NCBI GenBank assembly: GCA_022826905.1
Contig: JAJDUA010000022.1
Coordinates: 1-53,711, forward strand
DNA: 53,711 nucleotides
Direction of reading: 5' to 3'
From: Candidatus Dadabacteria bacterium
GTDB taxonomy: Bacteria > Desulfobacterota_D > UBA1144 > Nemesobacterales > Nemesobacteraceae
The notes beneath the pieces were generated by a model, which was given only the letters and a program-made list of their open reading frames with translations, searched no databases and had not been told where the DNA came from. Both the position numbers and the translations under genes were made by a program. Of the stretch, positions 25,950-34,939 are shown piece after piece (position 1 is the stretch's first letter; each line of letters starts with the position of its first letter).

Positions 25950-27056
25950 ATGATCTATAAAACTTTCCTAAGGCCGGTTCTTGACCGTTTTGATTCAGAA
26001 ACGTGGCACCATAACGTAAAGGAACTCATGCACCTCTGCGAGTTCTCGGGTCTTACCCTGAGACTGCTTGAATTAGCCGCAAGCGGCGGAAGCAGGTTCG
26101 AGGACAGAAGGTTAGGCGTCACCGTGGCCGGCGTGCCTTTTGAGAACCCTCTTATCGTGGGCGCCGGGTGGGACAAGACCGGGAGGGCACTTCGGGCACT
26201 TTACTCGCTTGGGTTTGCAGGGGTCGAGGTGGGTTCGGTTGTGGAAAGGCCTCAGAGGGGAAATCCCAGACCTAGGCAATTCATGGTAACCCCCGATGTG
26301 TGTCTTAATTCCCTTGGCCTGAACAGCCCGGGGATGGACGCTGTTTTAGAGAACCTCAGGTGGTACGGCCGCCTCGATATGCCCGTGGGAATAAACCTGG
26401 GCATAAACTCTGACACAAGCCATGAGGATGCCCCGCGGGCCTACGCCGCCGTCGCGCGGAAATTCCGTGGGGATGCTTCCTACTTCGCCATAAATGTGAG
26501 CTCCCCGAACACCCCGGGGCTTAGGAAGCTTCAGGACGGAGGACGACTTGAGGAGATAATACGTGCGGTAACGGAGTCACTCGTTGATTCCTCGGGCGCG
26601 GGGAAACCACTGTTTGTAAAAATCTCCCCGGATCTTTCCATGGGAGCGATAGACGATCTCCTTGGGGTCGTGATCGATTCCGGGATTTCGGGCGTAATCG
26701 CCACCAACACGAGTGACAACCGGGCTCTCAAGGCAAAATACGGCGCGAAGTGGGAAGGCCTTCCCGGGGGAATAAGCGGAAACGATCTTGAGTACAGGTC
26801 GCTTTCAACATCGATTATTTCCCATGTTTACCGTACCGCTGGCGGGGAGCTTGAGATAATCGGGGTCGGGGGCGTTAGCGACACGGCTTCTGCTCTTGAG
26901 AAGCTTCGCGCGGGCGCAAAGGCTCTCCAGGTGGTCACGGGTCTTCGCGGCGAGGGGCTTTCGGTTGCGAACTCGATAAACAGAGGGCTTTTGAAATTCA
27001 TGGATAAAAACGGAACCCGAAATCTGAGTGAAATTACCGGTTCGGACCATGGATGA
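25950..27056 (+). CDS. pyrD: Quinone-dependent dihydroorotate dehydrogenase (class 2)
   Basis: Oxidises dihydroorotate to orotate in pyrimidine synthesis, passing electrons to membrane quinone. The N-terminal amphipathic part (residues about 1-40) is the membrane-docking helical region of class 2 enzymes. The FMN barrel follows with NVSSPNTPGLR (catalytic Ser), KISPDLS and IIGVGGVSD. At 368 residues it fits class 2, not the soluble class 1. The organism's quinone is likely menaquinone, as its biosynthesis genes are at 29.9-34.1 kb. Confidence 0.95.
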   Translation: MIYKTFLRPVLDRFDSETWHHNVKELMHLCEFSGLTLRLLELAASGGSRFEDRRLGVTVAGVPFENPLIVGAGWDKTGRALRALYSLGFAGVEVGSVVERPQRGNPRPRQFMVTPDVCLNSLGLNSPGMDAVLENLRWYGRLDMPVGINLGINSDTSHEDAPRAYAAVARKFRGDASYFAINVSSPNTPGLRKLQDGGRLEEIIRAVTESLVDSSGAGKPLFVKISPDLSMGAIDDLLGVVIDSGISGVIATNTSDNRALKAKYGAKWEGLPGGISGNDLEYRSLSTSIISHVYRTAGGELEIIGVGGVSDTASALEKLRAGAKALQVVTGLRGEGLSVANSINRGLLKFMDKNGTRNLSEITGSDHG

Positions 27057-27219
27057 ACTGAACAAGCACACGAGGAAATGATGCTGAGGGGTGTACGGGC
27101 AAAAACTATATCTGTTGTGGCGACGGTTGCGACGCGTTCAAAGTCACTCGATTTATCTTGGCTGACGGTACAGTTTCCAGGTTTGATGGTTACATAATTC
27201 CCTAAAAAATGCATTGTGT

Positions 27220-27225
27220 TATAAT
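27220..27225 (+). promoter_or_regulatory. Possible -10 (TATAAT) giving a near-leaderless hicBA mRNA
   Basis: A consensus TATAAT lies 7 bases before ATG 27233, so transcription from it would start at or next to the start codon. The -35 position (ATTCCC) is poor. The ATG at 27209 would put this box inside the coding region. Confidence 0.4.
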
Positions 27226-27232
27226 CCTAAGT

Positions 27233-27460
27233 ATGAAGGATTTTGCGGTGTTAATAAGAAAAGAAGGAAATACTTATGTATCTCTTTGTCCAGTAACTCT
27301 GGTTTCGAGTTATGGAGAAACGGAAGAGGAAGCCATTGAGCACCACAAAGAGGCAATGGAGTTGTTCCTTGAAGGTATGTCAGAGGCGGAGATCCAGGAA
27401 ATAACTGCCTTTATGTCTCCTATGAATATCAGTTCAGTGCAAATTTCTTTAGCAGGGTAG
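27233..27460 (+). CDS. hicB: HicB-like antitoxin (short)
   Basis: A 75-residue HicB/UPF0150-type protein: KDFAVLIRKEGNTYVSLCP, a central YGETEEEAIEHHKEAMELFLEG helix and a short C-terminus with no DNA-binding domain. It should neutralise the HicA encoded 4 bases downstream. An in-frame ATG at 27209 adds eight residues (MHCVIILS); it is rejected because a TATAAT box lies between. It is the second hic locus in the window and, unlike the first (4.1-4.6 kb), is intact. Confidence 0.87.
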   Translation: MKDFAVLIRKEGNTYVSLCPVTLVSSYGETEEEAIEHHKEAMELFLEGMSEAEIQEITAFMSPMNISSVQISLAG

Positions 27461-27464
27461 GGTT

Positions 27465-27689
27465 TTGAGCCGCCTTGTCCCTCTGCCTTTCAACAAAGTA
27501 AGAGAAATCTTGTTGAACTCGGGATTTGTGCTCAAGAGTTCAAAAGGCAGTCATTTCAAGTATGAAAACAAGCGGACTGGAAAAATTGTAATTGTCCCTC
27601 GTCATAGCAACAAAGATATTCCAGTTGGTACACTCCATGCCATTATAAGTCGCTCGGGCCTCTCAAGGGAACTGTTTGTTGTAAGCTAA
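27465..27689 (+). CDS. hicA: HicA-type mRNA interferase toxin
   Basis: A 74-residue double-stranded-RNA-binding-fold RNase. Conserved blocks are readable: KVREILLNSGFVLKSSKGSH with the catalytic His of GSHFKYE, then VPRHSNKDIPVGTLHAIISRSGL. Toxins of this family cleave mRNA during translation. TTG start at 27465, 4 bases after the antitoxin stop, so translation is likely coupled. Order is antitoxin first, the reverse of the classical hicAB. Confidence 0.9.
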   Translation: MSRLVPLPFNKVREILLNSGFVLKSSKGSHFKYENKRTGKIVIVPRHSNKDIPVGTLHAIISRSGLSRELFVVS

Positions 27690-27797
27690 GTCTGCAAACA
27701 ACATGTGTGCTGTTATATTAGGGGATTATGTATTAGATATACCGAATGCCAAGACTGGATTCTGCTTGGGGAGATTAGTTTTAGGTGCACTTGCGAA

Positions 27798-28976
27798 ATG
27801 AAAAACACACCGGGATTTCTGCTAAGCGGCGTATCCGCCGGGCTTAAGAAAAACGGAAAGAGAGATCTGGCGCTTATATTTTCAACAGTTCCGGCCCACG
27901 CGTCCGCCATATTCACGAAAAACTTAATAAAAGGTGCCCCCGTGCTTGTTGGGCAGGAGAGAATCGCAGGCGGGTTCTGTCAGGCGCTGATAGTAAACAG
28001 CGTAAATGCTAATGCTTTTACGGGCCAAAGGGGCTACGAAGACTCACTTGAAGTTGCGAACACGCTCTCCGGGCGACTCGGAATAGATGAATCGCTAGTG
28101 ATTCCTTCGTCAACCGGGGTTACGGGGGAGTGGTTGCGCGTCGGGAAAATCAAAAAGTCCATTCCCAAGCTCATAAAAGCTCTTGGAGAGGACAATGTCC
28201 GCGAGGCGGCCGAAGCCATCATGACGACCGATTCCTTTCCCAAGTACGCGTCAAGGCAGCTTGCCGTGGGAGAGAAGACCGCCACCGTCTCGGCTATCGG
28301 CAAGGGGGCGGGGATGATATGCCCTGATATGGCGACCATGCTCTGTTTTATAATGACCGACCTTAATATTGAGCGGAAAGCTCTTTCAAAAGCTCTTTTG
28401 GCAGCGGCAGGCGGCTCTTTTAACGCCATTACGGTTGACGGGGACACTTCCCCCAACGACTCCGTTTTTATCCTCGCGAACGGGGTTCTGGGAAACAGGC
28501 AGATCACGGAGAAAAGCGGGGATTACGGCAGGTTCGTGGACGTGCTTTCGTCTTTATGCGGGGAGATCGCCGAAATGATAGTAAGCGACGGCGAAGGGGC
28601 TACGAAGGTTGTCAGGATCAATGTTGCCGAAGCCAGAACCGAGAGAGACGCCGAGAAGATCGCGAGGACTATAGCCACTTCCCAGCTTGTTAAGACCGCG
28701 TTTTACGGAGAGGACGCGAACTGGGGAAGGATAGTGGCGGCCGCCGGAAGGGCCGGCGTGAAGTTCGATCCGGAAAGAATAAAGCTTCATTTTGGCGGAG
28801 TGGAGGTGTTTTCAAAAGGGGTAAGGTCCAAACCGGAATCAAGGTTTGCCTCCGTGTTCAAAAAACCGTCCTTTACCGTGACGCTTAGCCTCGGGGAGGG
28901 GGAAGCGGCCTACTCGATTCTCACAAGCGACCTAAGCCACGAGTACGTCTCGATCAATTCCGATTACAGGACCTGA
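27798..28976 (+). CDS. argJ: Arginine biosynthesis bifunctional protein ArgJ
   Basis: Glutamate N-acetyltransferase, and in some species also N-acetylglutamate synthase, of the cyclic arginine pathway. The precursor self-cleaves before Thr180 in the conserved KGAGMICPDMATML segment; the new N-terminal Thr is the nucleophile. A VDGDTSPNDS motif follows at about 215. ATG 27798 gives 392 residues, close to the family norm; an earlier start at 27705 adds an unrelated Cys-rich stretch and is rejected. Other arg genes are not in the window. Confidence 0.95.
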   Translation: MKNTPGFLLSGVSAGLKKNGKRDLALIFSTVPAHASAIFTKNLIKGAPVLVGQERIAGGFCQALIVNSVNANAFTGQRGYEDSLEVANTLSGRLGIDESLVIPSSTGVTGEWLRVGKIKKSIPKLIKALGEDNVREAAEAIMTTDSFPKYASRQLAVGEKTATVSAIGKGAGMICPDMATMLCFIMTDLNIERKALSKALLAAAGGSFNAITVDGDTSPNDSVFILANGVLGNRQITEKSGDYGRFVDVLSSLCGEIAEMIVSDGEGATKVVRINVAEARTERDAEKIARTIATSQLVKTAFYGEDANWGRIVAAAGRAGVKFDPERIKLHFGGVEVFSKGVRSKPESRFASVFKKPSFTVTLSLGEGEAAYSILTSDLSHEYVSINSDYRT

Positions 28977-29013
28977 CCCGGGGGGCCTACGGCGGAGACT
29001 CTGCCCTTCATCC

Positions 29014-29700
29014 TTAGGCTTCGTCCGCAAACCCGTTTTTTTCTAGACGCCTTCCGGTACGGTATTCGGCGTATCTCGTGAGAACCCTTATGTTGTTTTT
29101 TACCTTCTCTGGGTTTGTGTCCATGATTTCAGGGCGTCTCATTATGTCCATGTGGAAGGGGTAGATGTTTCTTTTCCCGCGTGTTTTCTCAAGATTGCCG
29201 AGTCTCCCGTTCTCAACGTCAAACCCCGAAATGTCTTTTTCCTTGTCAAAACGCAGATCGGGCCTGTAGCCGCAAAGGGTAAGCGCGCGTAGGAGGAAAA
29301 CGAGAAAAACGGAGTACGGTTCCCGTTTTTTCGAAAGAAGCCCCAGTGTGTCCGCAGCGAGGTCGAACAGTTCGCCCGTAGGCTCTTGTTCGGGAGTGAG
29401 GAGATCAAGCAGTTCAAGAACCCGGGTTCCTGTGACGAAAGAATCCACAGACTCGGCTATTTCCCTGTAGCTTTCCTTAAGTATGACGTCCCCGATAAGA
29501 TTGAATCTTCTTTTGTTCAGGGTTACTTCAATTGCTAGGCGGTTAAAGAAATCGAGACGTCCCCCGAAGCGCTTTTGGCTTTTTTTCGCGTTTTTGGCAA
29601 GCGCCCTGAATTTCCCGAACTCCCTTGAGAAAAGGGTCACCAGGAGATCGGCTTCCCCGTAGCTTGATTTCCTTAAAACAAGCGCTTCACATGTTTCCAT
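29014..29700 (-). CDS. recO: DNA repair protein RecO
   Basis: Recombination mediator that anneals single strands and, with RecR and RecF, loads RecA. The N-terminal OB-fold start ETCEALVLRKSSYGEADLLVTLFSREFG is typical, followed by the helical region with LLDLLTPEQEPTGELFDLAADTL. The usual zinc-binding Cys cluster is missing (only C4 and one isolated Cys), as in many family members. It is divergent from the menaquinone cluster, with 176 bases between the two starts. Confidence 0.93.
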   Translation of the reverse strand: METCEALVLRKSSYGEADLLVTLFSREFGKFRALAKNAKKSQKRFGGRLDFFNRLAIEVTLNKRRFNLIGDVILKESYREIAESVDSFVTGTRVLELLDLLTPEQEPTGELFDLAADTLGLLSKKREPYSVFLVFLLRALTLCGYRPDLRFDKEKDISGFDVENGRLGNLEKTRGKRNIYPFHMDIMRRPEIMDTNPEKVKNNIRVLTRYAEYRTGRRLEKNGFADEA

Positions 29701-29876
29701 CGTCTGTTTCCGGACTCAAAACTTTGATTTTCATTGAAATTTCCCGTGTGTTCGAGAAGATTACTGTTATTTTAGATGACAGGCAAAGTAAGCTGCGGAT
29801 GTGTTCTCTGCGGGCGACTATCCGCCCGAAAGATCGTCCGCACGGACGAAACATCCGGTAGAATTCCGTATCCAAA

Positions 29877-30719
29877 ATGACGTTTTTAAAGAATCTCTCG
29901 GGATTTCTTAGAATAGAACATACGTTTTTTTCCCTTCCGGTCATTTTCGCGGGAGCTTTTCTTGCCGCCAGCGGGATATTCAGCGCCCGGCTTTTTGTGC
30001 TGATTGTGCTCGCGGGAACGGGAGCGAGGACTGCTGCGCTTGCGCTTAACAGGATTTTTGACCGGGAAATAGACCGGGAGAACCCGAGAACCGCGCAGAG
30101 AGAGATTCCCTCGGGCAAGATGAGCATGGGCGAGGCTTTGGCCGTGGCGGCCGCTGGGGCCCTGCTTTACTTTGTCTCCGCCTATCTCATATGTCCGCTT
30201 GTATTCCTTCTCTCCCCGCTTCCGCTTGTGGTGTTTACGGTCTACCCCTTAATGAAGAGATTCACCAGCCTCTGTCATTTCGGCGTGGGACTCTCCCTCG
30301 CGCTCGGTCCGCTTGGCGGATGGCTTGCCGTGAGGTGTTCTTTTGAGGAGATGGTCCCGGCGATTGTGCTTTCGGTTTTCACTTTCCTCTGGATTTCGGG
30401 CTTTGACATAATATACGCCACGGCCGACGAGGAGTTTGACCGCCGCCGCGGAATTTACTCACTTGTTGCCCGTTTCGGCAGGCAGAGGGCGCTGCTTGTC
30501 TCGAAGGTCTCTCACCTGCTTTCGTTCGCCTGCCTCGTGTTTCTCTATCTTCTATCGTTTCGGACCCTGTTCGCGTTTTTGCCGCTTTTATTCTGTGGCT
30601 ACCTGCTTTACCTTGAGCACGGAAGCTTCGGGAAGGTTGATTCCGCTTTTTTCAGAACCAACATCCTGATAGGTTTTGCGGTTTTGTTTTTCACCCTCGC
30701 GGGTATATACTTACCCTGA
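29877..30719 (+). CDS. mqnP: UbiA-family polyprenyltransferase (probable MqnP)
   Basis: Integral membrane prenyltransferase of about nine segments. The first Asp-rich motif is NRIFDREID (Asn58, Asp62, Asp66) and the second is DIIYATADEEFD. In the futalosine route MqnP attaches the polyprenyl tail to 1,4-dihydroxy-6-naphthoate; UbiA acts on 4-hydroxybenzoate. The MqnP reading rests on adjacency to ubiX, ubiD and mqnE within a tight run (2-base gap to ubiX). A promoter must lie in the 176 bases shared with recO. Confidence 0.85.
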   Translation: MTFLKNLSGFLRIEHTFFSLPVIFAGAFLAASGIFSARLFVLIVLAGTGARTAALALNRIFDREIDRENPRTAQREIPSGKMSMGEALAVAAAGALLYFVSAYLICPLVFLLSPLPLVVFTVYPLMKRFTSLCHFGVGLSLALGPLGGWLAVRCSFEEMVPAIVLSVFTFLWISGFDIIYATADEEFDRRRGIYSLVARFGRQRALLVSKVSHLLSFACLVFLYLLSFRTLFAFLPLLFCGYLLYLEHGSFGKVDSAFFRTNILIGFAVLFFTLAGIYLP

Positions 30720-30721
30720 CC

Positions 30722-31273
30722 ATGAGAACCATAGTAGGAATTACGGGAGCTTCCGGAGTCGCTTACGGGGTTGATTTCCTCAGAAGATGTCCCGACGAGA
30801 AATACCTTGTGGCAAGCAAGTGGGGAAAGAGGGTTCTTCACGAGGAACTCGGCCTCAAGGTTGAGGAAATGCGCCCCTGGGTAACCGATATTTATAATGA
30901 TTCTGACCTCGCGTCCCCTTTTTCCTCTGGAAGCAATCATTTCGACTCCATGGTCATAGTGCCCTGTTCGGTTTCCACCCTGGCGAAAATCGCAAACGGC
31001 ATAGCCGACACCCTGATAACGAGAATAGCCGCCGTGGCGCTCAAGGAAAAAAGAAGGCTCATAATCGCCCTGCGCGAGACGCCACTTGGCACTATCGCCC
31101 TTGAAAATGCGCTTCGGCTCTCCCGCGAGGGAGTGGTGATCGCTCCTATCTCTCCTACTGATTACATGGGGGCCGAATCGGTCTCAGACATGGTGGGCGG
31201 TTACGTGGACAAGCTTTTGGGTCTTGTCGGCGTCGATACCGGTAGGGGATGGAAAAGGGAAGAACTGGAGTAG
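30722..31273 (+). CDS. ubiX: UbiX-type flavin prenyltransferase
   Basis: Makes prenylated FMN, the cofactor of UbiD-family decarboxylases. The start RTIVGITGASGVAYGVDFL is the FMN-binding loop; the conserved RETPLGTIALENALRLSREG block is near residues 118-137. 183 residues matches the family. It is immediately upstream of its client ubiD (9-base gap), as expected for a supply-and-use pair, and 2 bases after mqnP. Confidence 0.94.
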   Translation: MRTIVGITGASGVAYGVDFLRRCPDEKYLVASKWGKRVLHEELGLKVEEMRPWVTDIYNDSDLASPFSSGSNHFDSMVIVPCSVSTLAKIANGIADTLITRIAAVALKEKRRLIIALRETPLGTIALENALRLSREGVVIAPISPTDYMGAESVSDMVGGYVDKLLGLVGVDTGRGWKREELE

Positions 31274-31282
31274 CATTTTCCC

Positions 31283-33052
31283 ATGCCCCCAAAAGGTTTT
31301 CCCAATCTGCAAAGCTTTATAAGCCATCTTGAAAGCATAGGCGATCTCAAGAGAATAAAGACCAGGGTCTCTCCCGATCTTGAGATAACGGAGATAGCGT
31401 CGCGGACGATAAGAGACGGCGGTCCCGCTCTTTTGTTTGAAAATGTCGAGGGGTCGGACTTTCCCTTGGTAATAAACCTCTTCGGCACGGAGCAGAGAGT
31501 GGAGCTTGCTCTCGGCAGAAAGCCCTCGGACGTCGGCGAGGAACTCGTCGAGATATTCCGCAAGGTGAATCCTCCGACGATAAAGGGGATTTTTTCCGTG
31601 CTTCCGAAAGCCACAGGCCTTCTCTCTATGAGAACCAAGACCGTGGGGCGCGGCGACGTTCAGCAGATTGAGACAGAACCCGACCTCTCGAGGCTTCCCG
31701 TTATGAAGTGCTGGCCGCGCGACGGTGGGAAATTCGTTACGTTCGGCCTGGTACTGACAAGAGATCCAGCGACGGGCTCTAGAAACCTCGGAATCTACAG
31801 GCTTCAGGTGTATGACCGCAGGACTACGGGGATGCACTGGCACGCGCACAAGGGAGGAGCGGCGCACTACCACGAGGCGAAAAAGCTGGGAAGAGACCTT
31901 GAAGCCGCAGTAGTCCTCGGGGGGGACCCCAGAATGATCTTCTCCGCGGTCGCTCCGCTTCCCGACGGCATGGATGAGCTTGCGTTTGCGAGCTACCTTC
32001 GGGGAAGCCCGATGCCGATGGTAAAAGGAAAGAGTATCTCGCTTCACGTTCCTGCCGAGGCGGAATTCATACTGGAAGGCTCAGTTCCCAGGGATGTGCT
32101 GAGACAGGAAGGACCCTTCGGGGATCATTTCGGTCACTACTCGATGGAGGCCGATTTCCCCGTTTTTAACCTGAGCGAAATAACCCACAGAAGAAGTCCC
32201 GTGTACCCTTCCATCGTGGTTGGTAAACCCCCCAAGGAGGATGTCTACCTTGGTATTGCCGCTGGCGAGATGTTCTCCCCGCTTATAAGAATAATACAGC
32301 CCGAGGTAAAAGACATGTGGGCGTATCCCGAGGCGGGATTCCACAATCTTCTCGCTGTTTCCGTTGACGAGCGCTATCCCAAGGGCGGGGTAAAGGCGAT
32401 GCTCGCGCTCTGGGGAACCGGGCAGTTGCTTCTCACAAAGTGCATGATCTGCGTTTCAAGCGACGTTAACCCGAGGGATTTCTCGGCGGTGCTTCACGAG
32501 ATCGGGGAGAACTTCGATCCCAGGGAGGATTTCCTCATGATACAGTGGGCTCCCCTCGACACCCTTGACTTCACGAGCAACAAGTTCAATGTGGGAAGCA
32601 AGATGGGGATAAACGCCGTAAGGAAGAACTCTCCCGAGAGAAAAACCTACGCCAGGGAAGTTCTCGATCCCAGGGAAAAACACTTGGAGATAACGGGATT
32701 CAGACTTCTTTCGGGAGGTTTCTGCGTCGTGCGGATAGATGAGTCTCGGACTGACCCCAAGGGGATGATACGCAGGCTGTTCGATACTCCGGGGCTTGAG
32801 GGGGTGCGCATAATCGCGCTCGTGAGCCCGGATATAGATTTAAATGATGACACGGAGCTTATCTGGGGTATCTTTACTAGGTTCGATCCTTACCTGGATG
32901 TTCTGTTTGAACATACGGAACTTCGTGGTTCAGCGGTTGTTTATGACGGCAGGATGGGGATTGACGCCACAGTTAAGCGGTGGTATCCCCCGGTAATAGA
33001 GATGTCAGAGGATATAAAGGACAAGGTTGAGGCGAGATGGAGCGAGTACTAG
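31283..33052 (+). CDS. mqnL: UbiD-family decarboxylase (menaquinone, MqnL-type)
   Basis: A 589-residue prFMN-dependent decarboxylase. The N-terminal part has the LESIGDLKRIKTRVSPDLEITEI segment, followed by GIYRLQVYDRRTTGMHWHAHKGGA near 162-185. The EGPFGDHFGHYS active-site block, with the conserved acidic residue, is near 274-285. Given mqnE directly after it, the substrate is probably 1,4-dihydroxy-2-polyprenyl-6-naphthoate carboxylate in futalosine menaquinone synthesis. It overlaps mqnE by 16 bases. Confidence 0.92.
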   Translation: MPPKGFPNLQSFISHLESIGDLKRIKTRVSPDLEITEIASRTIRDGGPALLFENVEGSDFPLVINLFGTEQRVELALGRKPSDVGEELVEIFRKVNPPTIKGIFSVLPKATGLLSMRTKTVGRGDVQQIETEPDLSRLPVMKCWPRDGGKFVTFGLVLTRDPATGSRNLGIYRLQVYDRRTTGMHWHAHKGGAAHYHEAKKLGRDLEAAVVLGGDPRMIFSAVAPLPDGMDELAFASYLRGSPMPMVKGKSISLHVPAEAEFILEGSVPRDVLRQEGPFGDHFGHYSMEADFPVFNLSEITHRRSPVYPSIVVGKPPKEDVYLGIAAGEMFSPLIRIIQPEVKDMWAYPEAGFHNLLAVSVDERYPKGGVKAMLALWGTGQLLLTKCMICVSSDVNPRDFSAVLHEIGENFDPREDFLMIQWAPLDTLDFTSNKFNVGSKMGINAVRKNSPERKTYAREVLDPREKHLEITGFRLLSGGFCVVRIDESRTDPKGMIRRLFDTPGLEGVRIIALVSPDIDLNDDTELIWGIFTRFDPYLDVLFEHTELRGSAVVYDGRMGIDATVKRWYPPVIEMSEDIKDKVEARWSEY

Positions 33053-34143
33053 AACTGACCAAGAGCTTCTGCACCGACCCGAACCTGCTTCCCATAATGG
33101 AGAAGGTCGCCGAGGGTCGCAGGCTTTCCTTTGAAGATGGGCTTTCGATACTTGATTCTCCCGATCTTAACACCGTCGGTATGATGGCGGATTACGTTAA
33201 GAGAAAGAAATCGGGAGAGAAGGTCTACTTTGTCGTGAACCGCCACATAAATCCTTCAAACATTTGCGCCATATCGTGTCGGTTCTGCGCTTTCGGAACC
33301 ACAAAAAAGTCCCCCAACGCCTACGAGCTCTCAGACGAGCAGATGCTTTCCATGCTGAGCGAGGAGATGAAGGAGGTTCACATAGTCGGGGGCCTTCACC
33401 CCGACTGGGAGTTCGATCATTACCTAGACATAGTGAAGATGATAAAGCGTCACTTCCCGAGCATTCACGTAAAGGCTTTCACCGCGGTTGAGATCGACTG
33501 GTTCTCTGAGATAAGCGGCCTTTCTCTTAAGGATGTGCTTCTTGCCCTCCAAGACGCGGGTGTTGACGCACTTACGGGCGGGGGAGCGGAGATACTGCAC
33601 GAAGAGGTGAGAAAGAAGATCTGCGCGCCGAAAACGGTTGCGACAAGATGGGAGGAAATCCACCGCTTGGCTCACACGCTCGGCATTCCTACAAATGCCA
33701 CCATACTCTACGGCCATCTTGAAAAGCCTTTCCACGTTGTTGACCACATGGAGAGGTTGAGAAGAATAGAGGACGAGTCCCCGGGGTTCTTTGCCTTCAT
33801 CCCCGTTCTTTTTCAGCCTGAGAACACGGGTCTTAAGGACGTAAGACCTTTTCCCGCCTCATACGACATGAAGGTTCACGCGCTTGCAAGGCTCTATCTT
33901 GACAACTTCCCCCACATAAAGTCCTACTGGATCACCCTCGGGGAAAAAGCGGCCCAGGTGGCCCTGCATTACGGCGCGAGCGACGCAGACGGAACGATAA
34001 TGAGGGAGAAGATCATCCACGACGCTGGCGCTCCCTCGGAAGTGGGTCACAGCAGGGATTTCATGATAAAGATGATCCGGGATTCGGGGTACGTTCCCGT
34101 TGAGAGGGACGCGCTTTATAACGAAATAAGGGTGTATAACTGA
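33037..34143 (+). CDS. mqnE: Aminofutalosine synthase MqnE (radical SAM)
   Basis: Radical SAM enzyme that joins the MqnA product and S-adenosylmethionine-derived radical to give aminofutalosine. The [4Fe-4S] Cys set is C77, C81 and C84 in NICAISCRFCAF. The GGLHPDWEFDHYL and GGGAEILHEEVR blocks and the C-terminal VERDALYNEI end are typical of MqnE rather than MqnC. The ATG lies within the last 16 bases of ubiD, so translation is coupled. mqnA, mqnB, mqnC and mqnD are not in the window. Confidence 0.95.
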   Translation: MERVLELTKSFCTDPNLLPIMEKVAEGRRLSFEDGLSILDSPDLNTVGMMADYVKRKKSGEKVYFVVNRHINPSNICAISCRFCAFGTTKKSPNAYELSDEQMLSMLSEEMKEVHIVGGLHPDWEFDHYLDIVKMIKRHFPSIHVKAFTAVEIDWFSEISGLSLKDVLLALQDAGVDALTGGGAEILHEEVRKKICAPKTVATRWEEIHRLAHTLGIPTNATILYGHLEKPFHVVDHMERLRRIEDESPGFFAFIPVLFQPENTGLKDVRPFPASYDMKVHALARLYLDNFPHIKSYWITLGEKAAQVALHYGASDADGTIMREKIIHDAGAPSEVGHSRDFMIKMIRDSGYVPVERDALYNEIRVYN

Positions 34144-34215
34144 TTCCCCTCAGGGGGCGGTTCTACGGGTTTTCGGAGCCGGTAATTTCCCGGTTTTTGG
34201 TTGGTGTGAAGAGAA

Positions 34216-34872
34216 ATGAGACGTGATTTCTGGTCCAGAGTTTTTATCTCGATGCTTGTTGTGCTTGCGGGCGTGGCTTTCCCCGTGTACAACGAAAGTG
34301 TAGGGGAGGTTAAAGACATGGAAAGCGGAAAAAACAGCGGTTACATGGAGGCGACTTTCGCCGGGGGATGCTTCTGGTGCATGGAGCCTCCTTTTGACAG
34401 CCTAAGCGGGGTTGTCGAAACGATAGTGGGCTACTCGGGGGGAAAGGAGAAAAACCCTACATATGAGCAGGTCTGGCAGGGCAGAACGGGCCACGCAGAA
34501 GCGATAAGGGTCGTTTACGATCCCGCGAAGATAGACTACGAAACCCTTCTTGAGACTTTCTGGATAAACATTGATCCGACCCAAGTGGACGGGCAGTTTG
34601 CCGACAGGGGAAGGCACTACAGAACCGCCATTTTCTACCACGATGATTCGCAGAAGGAAAAGGCCCTTCTCTCGAAAAAGAAACTCGAGGAGTCGGGAAA
34701 ATTCAAAAAGCCGATAGTCACCTCGGTAGAAAAGTTTGTCTCTTTCTACAGGGCGGAGGAATACCACCAGAATTACTACCAGAAAAACCCGATTCACTAC
34801 GGCAATTACAAAATAGGTTCGGGGAGGGCAGGTTTCATTGAAAGGAACTGGGGAAAGCAGGATCTTCAGTGA
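34216..34872 (+). CDS. msrA: Methionine-S-sulfoxide reductase MsrA, exported form
   Basis: Reduces (S)-methionine sulfoxide residues. The nucleophile is Cys52 in GCFWC (51-55), and HYRTAIFYHDDSQKEKA and EEYHQNYYQKNP are family blocks. Unlike cytosolic MsrA, residues 1-30 form a hydrophobic signal segment (RVFISMLVVLAGVAFPV), so the enzyme should work in the periplasm or at the membrane. It follows mqnE by 72 bases. The usual partner msrB is not adjacent. Confidence 0.94.
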   Translation: MRRDFWSRVFISMLVVLAGVAFPVYNESVGEVKDMESGKNSGYMEATFAGGCFWCMEPPFDSLSGVVETIVGYSGGKEKNPTYEQVWQGRTGHAEAIRVVYDPAKIDYETLLETFWINIDPTQVDGQFADRGRHYRTAIFYHDDSQKEKALLSKKKLEESGKFKKPIVTSVEKFVSFYRAEEYHQNYYQKNPIHYGNYKIGSGRAGFIERNWGKQDLQ

Positions 34873-34939
34873 ACCGGCAAACCCGAGGGATTTTCCTGAG
34901 TGAGCGGCCGTCACGCTAAAGAGATTTTATCCTGAACCG

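Noticed and set aside
27705-27797. Upstream extension of argJ
   Set aside because: The extra residues are Cys-rich and unlike ArgJ; ATG 27798 gives the usual N-terminus.
31184-32047. 287-codon minus-strand frame over ubiX/ubiD
   Set aside because: Shadow of the ubiD coding strand; rich in Arg/His with no family pattern.
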